A stretch of DNA of 64,000 nucleotides from Morella rubra. Its lineage: Eukaryota > Streptophyta > Magnoliopsida > Fagales > Myricaceae. Both the position numbers and the translations under genes were made by a program. Of the stretch, positions 1 through 11,498 are shown one piece after another; positions within the stretch are counted from its first letter, which is position 1, and every line of letters starts with the position of its first letter. The notes beneath the pieces were generated by a model. That model was not told the origin of the DNA and did not search any database. It saw nothing but the letters and a program-made list of their open reading frames with translations. The stretch is from assembly GCA_003952965.2 (NCBI GenBank), contig CM025853.1, forward strand, positions 14,690,467-14,754,466, written 5' to 3'.

Positions 1-247
1 AAGCAAACAAGAAGGTTCTATGTAAGTTGTACGTGCACTTTACATGATCCAATAAAGAACGCCTTGTGAAATCATTATCGATTAAAACATAATTCTATTG
101 TAGGTCACTTATTATCCTTAGATCTGGTAGATTTATATTTATTTATTTATTATGCATACATGTTTTGAAAATGTCAACATCGGCGGTCCTTAAAGACTAA
201 ATATACGGTAGAGTTGAGTTGTGTGTATGATGATAGAATAGACACGA

Positions 248-540
248 ATGCTTAATAAAGAATCTAGTATCCACCAGTCTCTAGGAAAGATATTATATTC
301 ATTTGATTCACAAGAAGTTGAACTGAAAGAAAACTAGCTAGTGAGATTTTTCCAAATGTATTTTCTTATACTATATATATATGTATATTGCTTCAATTGC
401 AATATGTAGACTGGTAGATAGTATAAAAAAATACATTTGGAAAAATATCACCACCTAGTTTTCTTTCGGTTCAACTTCTTATGAATCAAATATAATATCT
501 TTCCTAGAGATCGGTAGATACTAGATTGTTTATTAAGCAT
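248..540. mobile_element. Foldback (MITE-like) element with about 120-bp inverted arms
   Basis: The left arm (about 248-373) and right arm (about 418-540) are inverted copies of each other with few mismatches. Both outer ends read ATGCTTAATAAA inwards. The loop is about 45 bp and holds a smaller hairpin around ATTGC/GCAAT. No coding potential is visible. A transcript would fold into a long, nearly perfect hairpin, as many MITEs do, so it may feed siRNA or become a miRNA precursor. No clear target-site duplication was found. Confidence 0.7.
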
Positions 541-2277
541 GATTGCAATTTGTAGAAACTTGAAATGCAATTATGAATAATTTATGAAGTCAGAGTGGAA
601 AAGAGTTTTCCTTATAGTCTTACCGCTAATACTTGAAATCCTTAAGGGATTTGATGTCCAATGCTTTCTCTTGAGTTTTATCAACTCCTATATAAAGGGA
701 TGTTGCGAGTCAGTTGGCCATAAGCACTTTAGAGAAAAAAAAAAAAAAGTTTTTTCAAGAAACCCTAAAAGCAAGAAAAAAAAAGTGACGTCAATAACCT
801 AGTAGGAAACACGGTTGGTTTAATATAGATTAACAAGTTTCTAAAATCAATATGTCGAAAATTTCGAAATATCTGACGAAATTTCTTTTTTCTAAAAAAA
901 ACATTCCGGTTTCAGTTCTGTATGTGCCGGAATCTCAGGATTCTAACCCAATCAACAAATGAACTCATCAATTATTGTGTGACAACGGCACAAACCATAT
1001 TTGTTGTGTTTGTAATAAGCGAACATGGTAACTATAAAAAGGGAGAAACGTGTGATTAATTATGGCCGACAAATTAGGGCTCAAGAAACTAAAGTTACCG
1101 ATACAAAAATATTGGGTCCCCAAGTGGCAAACAACATCTCTAGCTACAATAAACTCAGAAAACTATAAGATGAAAGAAAATAAAGAAACGTACCCTATTT
1201 ACATTCCATGTGGCTACTTGATATCGCACGTGGGTGATGTGACATCTTGACGTGACCTTGTTAAAACACGTTTCTACCATTTTCTGTGTTTATTTAAAGG
1301 TCGAAGGAGTAGGGATCTTTTTATCTTATAATATGGTCACGTACTAATTTATCAATTTTTTGTACTGGAATGTCTATTTTGTAATGTTCCCTGGTGTGGT
1401 CAGAACTCGAAGCAGAAGCAGCCAAAACAGACTGGCTATTGCTTGGGAGTTATCTGCCGAGGCTAAAGTATAGAAGGAGAAAAAGAGGAGGAGAAAATCT
1501 GGAAGTAAGGACACGTGACTTGTGACGTGTGACCCCACAAATACCCCAAATTTAAAAACCTAAAAAAAAAAGTATTAGGGTCGAAGCAAAAGGCCAAAAT
1601 CCAATGGATCCCACATACTCACAGTAGAAAAACAAAAACGAGAATCCAGAAAGATAGACTGCGAACAAAAGTGTCACACAGACTCCCACAACACGCGGCG
1701 AAGCGAAGGCTCACAGCCTCGACACCTCCTTCCTCTTCCTTGAAAAGTCACAGCCTTTGTCGCGCACACAATTTCTCCATCTCTATCGATCTTTTCGGGC
1801 TTTCAAAAAAATGAGTCAGTTTCATTTGAGTTTAACCAGTTAGTGACTTAATAGAATAAGATGTTAAATTCCCTCGGCTCACAGTGCCTGAGTTTCTCAT
1901 TTCACAGAGAACGAATATTAGAGCAAGCGTTTCACTTGCCATCTCCTTCGTCTACTTCTTCTTCTTCCTTTTGAATTAATACGAGCATTTTATAAACAGA
2001 GAGTTTATGGTGCACTGGTGCTCTTTGTCTCTTCATTGTTCTAAAAGAATGGTTTTGGATGATTACAATATCTTTCTACTCATAAAAGGAAAGTGAGTTT
2101 CTCCTTCTGGATACCTTCCATATATTCAAAGAGCGTAAAGGAAACCAAAACAAAATCCATAATTGAAGGCGTCTGATATCCGTCACTCTCTAATTTATCA
2201 TTTGCGTAATACATCTTCGGTATATGTTTATGCCAGAAGTCTTGGTCTTCAAGAGGATTTTCACATAGAACCCATCA
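541..2277. other. Spacer and 5' leader region of the DUF789 gene
   Basis: No conserved coding region is visible; a 62-codon open frame at 1062 has no recognisable features. From about 1500 the sequence has A-rich and purine-rich runs and short CT stretches typical of a plant promoter and 5' UTR. The transcription start was not located, and a 5' UTR intron cannot be excluded. Confidence 0.4.
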
Positions 2278-5200
2278 ATGTCTTCTTCGTCATCCGCATG
2301 TTCTTCGAATCTGGAGTGGTTTCTCCAACATGTGACTCCCACTGTTCCTTCGCGACCCCTTCCTCAGGTGAATCTTTTTTCTTCTTGCTATTCTCCCTAT
2401 TTTCTTCCCTGTTCTTGCTTATGATTACCAGTGATCGATTTTTACTCTAACATGATTTTTTGATTCTTGATAGGAACTGCATGTGATTGATTGTTGGTTT
2501 TCTTTTAACTGATAAAGATTTTCTTCTATGAAGAATCACTGTCGAACGTGCAATAAACACGTGATAAGTACTTTATTAGCGCGGAAGCATGAAGTAGTGG
2601 CAGTCTAGGAAGGTGATTTCTTTGATTTGGAATGCAATGGTGCTCTGTTCCTTTGATTACGTATGGAATGAGTACACACATTTTACTTCTGTCAGTTCAC
2701 ACTGCATCTGCTTGCAGATGCAGCTACCGTGTCGGCGGTGTCTGTGGGGAAGAAAAGAAGAAGTTTTTTTTTTTTTTTTTTTCTAAGCAAGAAAAGAAGA
2801 AGTTGTTTGTGTAGACTGTAGAGTCGGTCTACCCAAGTCCCTTCTGTCCCAGTGGTGATCAGGACACAATGTTTGTCCTTTTGGCCCCCAATTCGGTATT
2901 ATTCCTGGAGGCTACGAATATTCTCTAGGTGTTTTAAACCTCATTCCCATTTAGACACACTCAGTTAAGTCCTTGTGATCTTTGTGATTCCCAAATGTAT
3001 AATACTGTACAGTATTTGATGTCATCGCTGTGTGAAGTCTGATTTAATAGCCATTTGTGATCAAGATGCACAAATGGTCCACAGTAATGCACGGTCAGCG
3101 GTCTAATGAACAAGAGATAGCTACCATGTAGTTCCTGAATGCACAAATGTTCAAAGTCTTAAGAATAGTTTTAGATTTTGCTATTAGGTTTAGTCTTCTT
3201 ACAGTAAGAATTGTACGCTCTGGTCTGCCTAGTAAGCTGTCCTTTTACAGGTTTGGTTTATAACCCTACCAAATTTTTGTATGAGCGTGTAGGTAATGGC
3301 TGCAATTGAAGATGGGTGATCATCAATACAAAGCACATTATATTGGTTACCAGATTTCAACTCTTGGAGTAGAGAAATTTTTAGGAGTCAGATTGTTACT
3401 GGTTAGTGGGTTTGGGGAGTTAGTTTTGCAATCAATGTGACTCTTTGGTGTATGCAGAGAGGTACTCTCCCAGGAACCAACTCAATACTGGGCGATCTCT
3501 AGTTTGGTGGGCATATTCGATGGTGTTTGGGGGGAGTTCCAGGAATGGAAAATAGCTTGGGTGCCAAGGAGCTGTAATCGCATGGCTCACAATCTTGCTA
3601 ATTGGGCTGCCCACTTGGGTAGAGTAGGCGTTCTTGTTTCACCTGATATACCTGAGCATATCCCGGGTTGTGATATGCACCTTTCAGACTTTTAGTTTTT
3701 AATGGTATGAAGTAATAGAAAAAGAAAAGAAAAAAAAAACTTAAATTGATTTGCCTCAACATAAAAGGCTTTGGCTAGTTTTAGCCAGTATTGGATTATT
3801 CTTGTAAATGACCTTATATAGCTCCAAGGTATAACGTTGCACCTGCAGCTATTTTAGAATTACAAGTAGTACAGCCCCTAGTAGAAACATTCAATTGTAG
3901 CATGGCTCAAAATTGCCTGTACCTGTAAAAAGTATAAGCTTGAAAAAAAAAAAACCAAATATTACAGGGTTGATTTTGAGGTAGCTTCTCAAAATACTTA
4001 CTGATTGTAAACTCTTTTTGGTGAACTTCACTTATGTTCTTTCCCATTTGAAGTCAAATCTGGGAAGATACACTACCCTTGGTGGCACAAACATAAAGAA
4101 TAATTACCAGTAACAATTTTGGAATTCAAGTGATTGGCTATAAGTTGTTGAAATTATATTGTACGTTTCATAAATAACTACAATCCCACTTTAAGATTTG
4201 AGGAGTATTGAATGTATAATGCAATCTTCTTTTTGGTTTTCCTATATTTTTCAGAGCTGCTTTAATGATCTAAATGGCCTCTGGCACCCACCTGGTAAAG
4301 ACACAATTGACTATTTTGCCTTGAGAAATCTCTGGGATTGCTATGATGAATGGAGTGCGTATGGTGCTGGCACCCCAGTACTGTTGAATGGTGGTGAAAC
4401 TGTTATGCAATACTATGTTCCTTATCTGTCTGCCATTCAGATATACACCAACAAATCGGTTGCTGCGGCTAGGTATAGGAACAATTTCATTAACGCTTGG
4501 TTCCATTGCTTTCGTTTTTGTGTTTGTTGTGATACTTGGTAAAGAAAGTGAGCAACACATCCTGGCCTTCTGTAGAAATCGAAAGGAGGATAATGATGTG
4601 GCAGAATTTGAAAGCGATTCTTGGAGTGATGACAGTGGGAGTGACAAGCTTTCAAGGTCTCTAAGCAACAACTCTAGCAAGGGCTGGGATGGTATTTCTG
4701 AGGATTCAAGCTTAGACCAGGAGGGCTTATGGCCAATGAAGGATAGGCATGGTTGCCGTTACTTACAGTACATCGAGACGGCTTCTCCCTACTGGAGGGT
4801 TCCACTGCTGGACAAGGCATTTTTCTTTAGCCTTTTTCCTTATTCAGAACCACACTGTTGTCCTTATCTGTGCCTCCATCATGTAGTGAAATCTCAGTTA
4901 GTGTGTCCAAGCCTTTTTCGTGATGGGCAAATGCATTTTTGTCAACTTCTTTTTTTTTCTATAGATAATTGAACTAGCCCAGAATAATCCGGCATTAATG
5001 ACCCTCAAGAGTGTGGATCTTTCCCCCGCGAGTTGGATGGCTGTTGCTTGGTAAGCTTGATTCATTGTCCTTGTTATGTGTCTACCAGGATTATGATAAC
5101 AGCTTTTTTCTTGGTGATAAATGAACGACACAATTTACTTCCATTTCTTCGACTTGGTTGGCATAAAAGCTTCCTTGTTCGGGCCCATATGCTCCCAAGT

Positions 5201-7193
5201 TGTGAAAGAAACGTGGACCTGTATCCATGCACAAACATTGCAAAGATACAGCTCAAAACCTAGCCATAGCTTTTTAATTATAGTAGTAAGTGAGTATTTA
5301 GTGCATTGGTTAATCCAGCTTTCTTGCTATATTTGGCGTGCTCAGCACGAAAGCCATCTATCATGAGTTGGATGGATGACCATCATCTGTCAGCTAGCAA
5401 TGAGATGCTGAGAGTTTCACCAGTGGAGACGAAACTGTTATTAGCTTTTTCTGTGATCTAGAGTTCTAGATGGGTAAATTTAGTTAAAAGGCCACTTCTG
5501 TGAATAAATCTCGAAACTTTTTGCTGTCTGATGCTCCTGTTGGTTAGGTATCCTATATATCACATTCCAAGGCAGAGAAGTGAAAAGGACTTGTCGGCAT
5601 GTTTCCTCACTTATCATACGCTATCCTCGACTTTCCAAGGTATTTGACTGTCCACTACCACTTCAAGATTTAATATGAACCGTTTTACTAAGAGCAGATA
5701 ACCAGGAAGAATAATTTTTGTGTTTCTTTTTTCAGTCATTGATTCCAGAAAATTTCTGCACAAGCATCTACACTATTGCCCAAAAGAGTGATTTGGCTTT
5801 ATCTGTTTAGTATATTAGCAATCCATCTTTTGGCTTTCTGCACTCTGCATCCATGTTTATATTGTAGTTTACAACTTCCAAGACATTTTCAACGTGAACT
5901 CTGGGGACTGCCGTTAACACAACCCTGGTTATATGGATAATATATATATTATATATTATCATCAGGGTTTTAAACACATCAATCATTTGATTGCATATTG
6001 TGTTGTATAATACCATTTTGCTGCGCTGTGTTTGGTTGATACAAGGCCTTTCGTGAAAATCTGTATTTAACATTTTCTGCAATGGTAATAATACTTAGAG
6101 AAGGGTAGTTCTTGAGGACCAAATTGAGATGCAATACATTCCAATCTCTTTTTTCACCTCTTTTTCTTGCCAATGAAGCACATCCTGTTATAATGGAAGC
6201 TTGGATTGGATTGGATTGTTCTATAGCTTATAGTATGTTGTTTCCTTTCTTAGCAAAGGAGATCCACAATGCCTTTATAGTATGTTCTCTTTAGTTTTGA
6301 ATTGACTAGTAATCACGAACCATAATTCCTTGGTTTTTCTCATTGCCTTTGGCTGAAAACCTTTACTTCTCCTTTAGTCTCCCATTGTTTCCATTTTGAT
6401 GCATCGGGAAGTGCCTGGGCAGCAAACTCTTCCAATGGTCAGTAGTTAGTGCTGCATATTAGTCCTAAACTGTTTCCTTTTGTAGTATGCTTGTATGTTT
6501 CTTTGTGAGTTATGGTGCTAGTAGTCAATTGAGATAGTTTTGGAACTTCCTTGGTTGTTTGCAAACTTTCAGCTTTTCAATAGAAAAACAGGACTTTGAT
6601 TATCCATATCTGAGTAGCTGATTGCCTATCCTAATTGTTTGCAACAGCTATCTTGATAATGATGCTTGTTGGTTTACTGGCTCACTTGTCCTTCAGATTT
6701 AGACAGAGTTCAACTTGTATCCAACGATGTTGGGTATTTCCATTCTGGTTCTTCATTATAATTTTAGGAGACGAACTGTGATCTTTCTGCTATTATTTTA
6801 CAAATGCTCTTGCCGCTATTATAGTAGCAACGAACCTGTGTGCTGAAGTGTCTGATTTTGCATCAATCTACTGCTGAGGTTCTTCTTTGTTTCTCCCATG
6901 TTCCTGCTGGTAATGCAGAGGAGAATGCTGATATTAATATCAGAAAAGCTACGCGCCATTCTGAAGCAACGAGAATGGAAGGAGAGAAATCTGAGGAAGA
7001 GACCAATGGTGGAATTTCCCTTCCTCCATTTGGACTAGCTACTTACAAGTTGCAAGGGGATCTTTGGATTAGGCCACAGACATCTGACCATGGAAGGATG
7101 ATCCATCTTTACAGTGCTGCAGACTCCTGGTTGAAGCAACTCAGCGTCTTCCACCATGACTTTAACTTCTTCACTTTTCACTCCACCGTGTAA
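2278..7193 (+). CDS. DUF789 family protein, six coding exons
   Basis: Exons 2278-2367, 4255-4472, 4576-4816, 4965-5050, 5548-5639 and 6919-7193 join in phase to give a 333-residue protein ending in TAA. It matches the plant DUF789 family, whose biochemical role is unknown. Visible hallmarks are the Ser-rich start followed by SNLEWFLQHVTP, then LWDCYDEWSAYGAG, QYYVPYLSAIQIY, an acidic Ser/Asp/Glu stretch, SPASWMAVAWYPIYHIP across the exon 4/5 junction, and LPPFGLATYK near the C terminus. The length is normal for the family. The ATG at 2278 opens exactly at the conserved Ser-rich N terminus. All introns are GT-AG except intron 3, which begins GC after GACAAG at 4816. Intron 1 (1.9 kb) hosts a LINE relic and a poly-T run near 2766. 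The gene looks intact, so it is probably functional. Confidence 0.88.
3432..3739 (+). mobile_element. LINE (non-LTR retrotransposon) 3' remnant with RNase H-like tail
   Basis: The frame through 3504-3695 encodes EWKIAWVPRSCNRMAHNLAN and then a Trp-Ala-Ala, the C-terminal signature of the RNase H-like domain at the end of plant LINE polyproteins. It stops at 3695 and is followed within about 25 bp by an A-rich tail (about 3719-3739), as expected for a 3' end formed by target-primed reverse transcription. The upstream part is frameshifted and 5'-truncated. It lies inside intron 1 of the DUF789 gene in the same orientation, and is a relic with no function. Confidence 0.65.
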
Positions 7194-8530
7194 ATGATTT
7201 GCATGCATCCAGCGCTCTAGCAAACTCCATCTTTTTTTCGTCTGCCTTTTCTTGTTTCTTCTAGTTTTATTTGAGTGGCCGCCTGGACAAACATAAGGTT
7301 CGACTCACTAACTGGTCACCTAACTATTTCATTTCCTGAGCAAAACGTGTATATATGAGCTGTTTTAGATTTCTAATTGTGTTCATTTCTTTGGTGGGAA
7401 ATGGAAGCCTGACTTGTATGTTTCTTTTGTTTTCTATGTCACTAAGAACATAACATATTTATAAAACTAGCGGGCAATCAATACTTCAGACTCGAGTTTG
7501 CTTGAGTTATAAAGTCTGATTTTATGAAAACTTATAAAATTGATTCACCTATGATCCCCGAGCCTGTCATTTCCCTTCAAAGTAAGCCGTCCAAAAGCAG
7601 GGGACACAGCTATCCGGCATCAAACACAGACAATGCAGTAGGGGATCTACTTCGGATACAGTTGTGATGGCCTCTCAGGAGACAAATTTCTCTGTAAATA
7701 TGCTTTGATGCTCTTTTTAAGTGCGCCTTGTTTCCAAGTTCTGTCATTTGACTCTGAAAATGTAGCTCCAGAGCTACTTTGGCCCTTGAGCTTGCACAGT
7801 AGCCATCCCATTACTGTCCCCAGTTTTCTAATCTTCGCCCACTAGACAAACCATTTCTAGGATGCTTTGCCACATCCTTCTTCTGAAAAGGGCACTCAAA
7901 AACATCAGAGGACTTGCACTCTCCCACTTCATTCTTCAAAGAACCTTTTGAAACCCATTTCAGCTTGTGGGTCTAATTGACTATCCATACATTCCCTGGC
8001 AGATCCTTTAGAGAATTGATATTGCTGTTTCTCAGATAATATGAATTGAGGTGGCATAGAGTGTTTCCCACCTTTCACACTTGAACTTAATTTCTACATA
8101 GACCTAACTTACCCCAAAGAAAATATTCTCAACAGATTAGATCCCTTACCTGATAGGTCTTTATTTAATAGGGGAATGGTGTTCCCATTTGAGTTGGGGA
8201 CCTAATTAGTCTTCAAAATATGGATGTTTGAGTAGTTTGCATCTCTCAAAAACTGCCAGGCATACAGGCTTTAAAACTTTTATCAGAATTCAATTAACAT
8301 GATCTTCTCAAGCGAGGACAGTTCCCTTTGTGTTGGTTATAGGCCTATATATATATTATTCAAGGTGATTTTATGTTTTTTAAAAAAATCCGGGTCAAGC
8401 TACCATTTTTATTTATTTTATTTATCGAATGAGTTCCAGCTTATTCCGTGCTAATTAATTATTCTATTCTATTATTGAATTTTATATATGTTCGTAGAAT
8501 CATACTAATTTTGAATTACTTGACTATTGT
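7194..8530. other. Intergenic region downstream of the DUF789 gene
   Basis: The first few hundred bases are the presumed 3' UTR and flank of the DUF789 gene. No conserved frame, repeat boundary or RNA gene was recognised in the remainder. Confidence 0.4.
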
Positions 8531-9780
8531 TGTTAGCCCCAAGGTTATATGATAATCTCATATCATTTGATTTTGATGATAACCAACATGTGAAATCTTT
8601 TCTAAAAAAATTATCTACTCCCAAAAAGTTGTTTTTATGGAATTAATCTCTATCATTTTGGATATTGATAAATCACATTCAATCTAACACTATTTTATTG
8701 ATTTATAAATGTTAATTTGAGTATATGTTTGTATTGAAGATATCTCCTGCTCAAATTAATCCAAACGCTCTAACAACAAAAAAATGCATGGATTTGTGTT
8801 GACATAGTCGATTACACTACTCAACGTTGTCGACTACACTCTGATAAAAGTGTCGATTACCTTAAGCAGAATAACGTGCAGGGCTAGAAAAAGCTGTATG
8901 CCTATAAAATGAAGCAAAGAGAACTTGCTGAAAAAGATTTGAACATCTCTCCCTCAAACTCAAGTTCTGTCTCTCCTCTTGAGAAACATCTTTCTAGGGT
9001 TGGTGTGAGTTTATAAAGAAAGAAAATTTTCACCACCAGTGTGTTGATATATCTGGCTATTTTAGAGCCATTTATTGTGAGCATTAATTTTCTATTCATT
9101 ACGAAGGTTGTAAGTATCATAAATCTTGAGATCTATGAGTGTTAAGGAAAATACTTGTAATTAACCATAAGGTTAGAGGAAACTTTGGTGAGGATAGTCT
9201 TGGTTCAGGTTGTGAGTGCTATTCCGATGAAAAAGACTTGGATTGTAAGTGTAGATCCTGTAAAACACTTGGCTTATAAGTATTGAGTCTGAAAAAAATA
9301 CTTGTAAGATTCTATAGCACCCTAAAGTTAGAGTGTATTATTTGGGAATAGTAAACAAACCTAAGAAAAGATCCTCGGTTGTGAACGTAAGCTTAAATTT
9401 AAGTTAAAACCTAAAAATCTCGTTGTATCTCTCAACCTTACTCTTTTTTTACTTCTCTTATTTCTTTGTGCTAAGGCTGCCTTTTAAATCGAGACTCTAT
9501 TTTAAACTTAGAGTGATCAAAGTTTCTATCTTTGACTCAGTTCTCTTTTGATTATCTCTTTGTTATAACCGTTTTATTTCTTTTCAAGCTATAGACTACA
9601 GAGAGGTTAAGTATTTTTACTTGCTTCTATTTGTTGCATAAATTTGTGCTTTTGCGCTGTATCTTGCATATCCCTTTAAAGCATTGTTATATTGGGTTTT
9701 ATTGTGCTTTATTCGCAAGAAATTTTATGAAACTCAATTCACTTTCTCTTGAGTTGTATGCTTGAACTCCCAGGTGTTAA
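8531..9780 (+). mobile_element. Probable solo or truncated LTR of a Copia-type retrotransposon
   Basis: The block begins TGTTAGCCCCAAGG and runs into TTTTGATGATAACC, the same opening layout as the LTR at 28671 (TGTTAGTCCAAGG, then TTTTGATGATAGC). It has repeated GTCGA(T/C)TAC-type motifs at 8807-8865 that parallel the GTCGACAC motifs of the other LTR, and a TATA-like CCTATAAAATG near 8900. The right boundary is uncertain and no polypurine tract, primer site or target duplication was found. It could be a solo LTR or a truncated copy. Confidence 0.45.
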
Positions 9781-10313
9781 TTAAGATTTTCTTAATTTAA
9801 TTCGATACAATTATATTTATGAACTTATAAAAATCAAATTGATGGACCATGTATTTGCAATTAGTTTGCATAATAGTTTTTGAATAAACAGATGATTATG
9901 TTACTGTATTGTATACCTTTATCTGCAAATTTGTATATATCAATATCAAGCTCATAAAAAGTTCCTTTCATAGTTCATATAGGCATTCATGCATATGCGC
10001 ACATTTCTATATCAAAACTAGATTCTAAAAATTTAATTAGCTCCATCAATCGCGTTAGGTAAAATTCCATTTTACCTTCTTTACTTTTTAAGATATTCTC
10101 ATCATAAATTTATAAATAATTACTATAAACATTAATAAATTTGCTCTTGCACACTGAAAAGTTAGGAATTATTATTTTATAATTCTTTGCAATTCAATGC
10201 CCGAGATTACACGCAGATCTTTCTCCACGAAATTATGAAAGCGATTTAGAGAGAATTATAGAATCCTCATTAATAATGGAAACAACTTAAACCCTAATTT
10301 AAACCCATAACTA
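9781..10313. other. AT-rich intergenic sequence, nothing recognised
   Basis: No coding, RNA or clear repeat structure is visible in this AT-rich stretch. Confidence 0.35.
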
Positions 10314-10646
10314 TACGACAAAATCAATATTTACCTCTCAACTATTAAAACAACGATTTAAATTATTTATTTTTTGAAAATATTCAATGTACGCTCATTG
10401 TCCAAATTAGGTATTAAGTGAAAAACATGTAAAGTGACCGAAATTTAATATTTATTATTATTATTTTTAATAATTTTTTTAATATTTGTAGTAATTTTGT
10501 TTTGAAATAACATATCATCATTTTGTATTTTTTCTGTCTGACTTAATATTTAATTTGAATTGGAAGCGTATTTTAAAGACTTTCAGAAATTAAAAAAAGT
10601 AAATAATCATTTTCATGATTAAGAGGTAGATATTGATTTTGTCGTA
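10314..10646. mobile_element. MITE with about 28-bp terminal inverted repeats
   Basis: The left end reads TACGACAAAATCAATATTTA and the right end is its inverted copy with two or three mismatches, extending into CCTCTCAA/CCTCTTAA. The interior is AT-rich and non-coding. The total is 333 bp. The flanking duplication is not clear, perhaps only two or three bases, so the superfamily is unassigned. Confidence 0.65.
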
Positions 10647-11231
10647 TTAGTAACCAGTTAACAATTATTTTTCCTTAGAAAAAACATAAACTATTAAACT
10701 TGAAAAAGAAGAAAAGGATATGCCTCAGCTTTAACCCATTCTTCTACTTTATTTCTAAAATTAAAGGCACTCCCAAGTGGCATCATCGCCGTTTACCCTT
10801 GACTACCCAGCTGTGGTGAGAATCAGAACCGAAACCCCCATCATCTATTAAACAAATATTCGCATTACTAGCACATGAGGAGAACTACCGGCCAACTTGA
10901 TTTCAGGATGAGGAATTCCACTGAACCCACAATGTCAACTCAAAATTAAATGACATACTTTTGATTTTTTCTTGTGTGCAATATATATATATGTGGAAGG
11001 GTGTTTAGGGTAAGATATCATTCATTATCATAAAGTTAAAGATCTCAGTAGGATATCCATCAAATATGGAAAATAAATACATTTCTTCAGCAATTTATAT
11101 AATATTTATATATAGATAATTTGTGTCGGTTCGGATCAAGGGCAATTTTGTAACAGAGGTTGACAAATTGATCCAACACCATTGCGGTGGTTTCTCTGGC
11201 GGTTCCTGATTCCTTCTTAAATCCACAGTCC

Positions 11232-11235
<4 letters not shown>

Positions 11236-11268
<33 letters not shown>
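11236..11268. repeat. (CT)n microsatellite in the promoter/5' UTR of the TEX2-like gene
   Basis: About 16 CT dinucleotides lie some 230 bp upstream of the start codon. Pyrimidine-rich tracts like this are common around plant transcription starts. The rest of 10647-11498 is spacer and leader. Confidence 0.85.
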
Positions 11269-11271
<3 letters not shown>

Positions 11272-11498
11272 CCTATAGAAGGAAACTTTCTAAGCAGAAG
11301 TAGAACCCGATTCTTTGGACATAGTATATTAGTATATCACCATTGTGTGGTATTATTTTCCGAGCCATTACTGGGAACTAATGCAGCGAAGTTCCAATAC
11401 CCAAAACTTCGATCCATTCGTTTGACCGCAAGGAGGGATTTTACTGGGGAGTTCTGTGCAGTTGCCTCCGTATTCTATCTGAAGCTGCTGAAAAAGGG

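Noticed and set aside
1062..1250. 62-codon open frame
   Set aside because: No recognisable motif, no homologous family known to me, and it sits in an AT-rich spacer; chance length.
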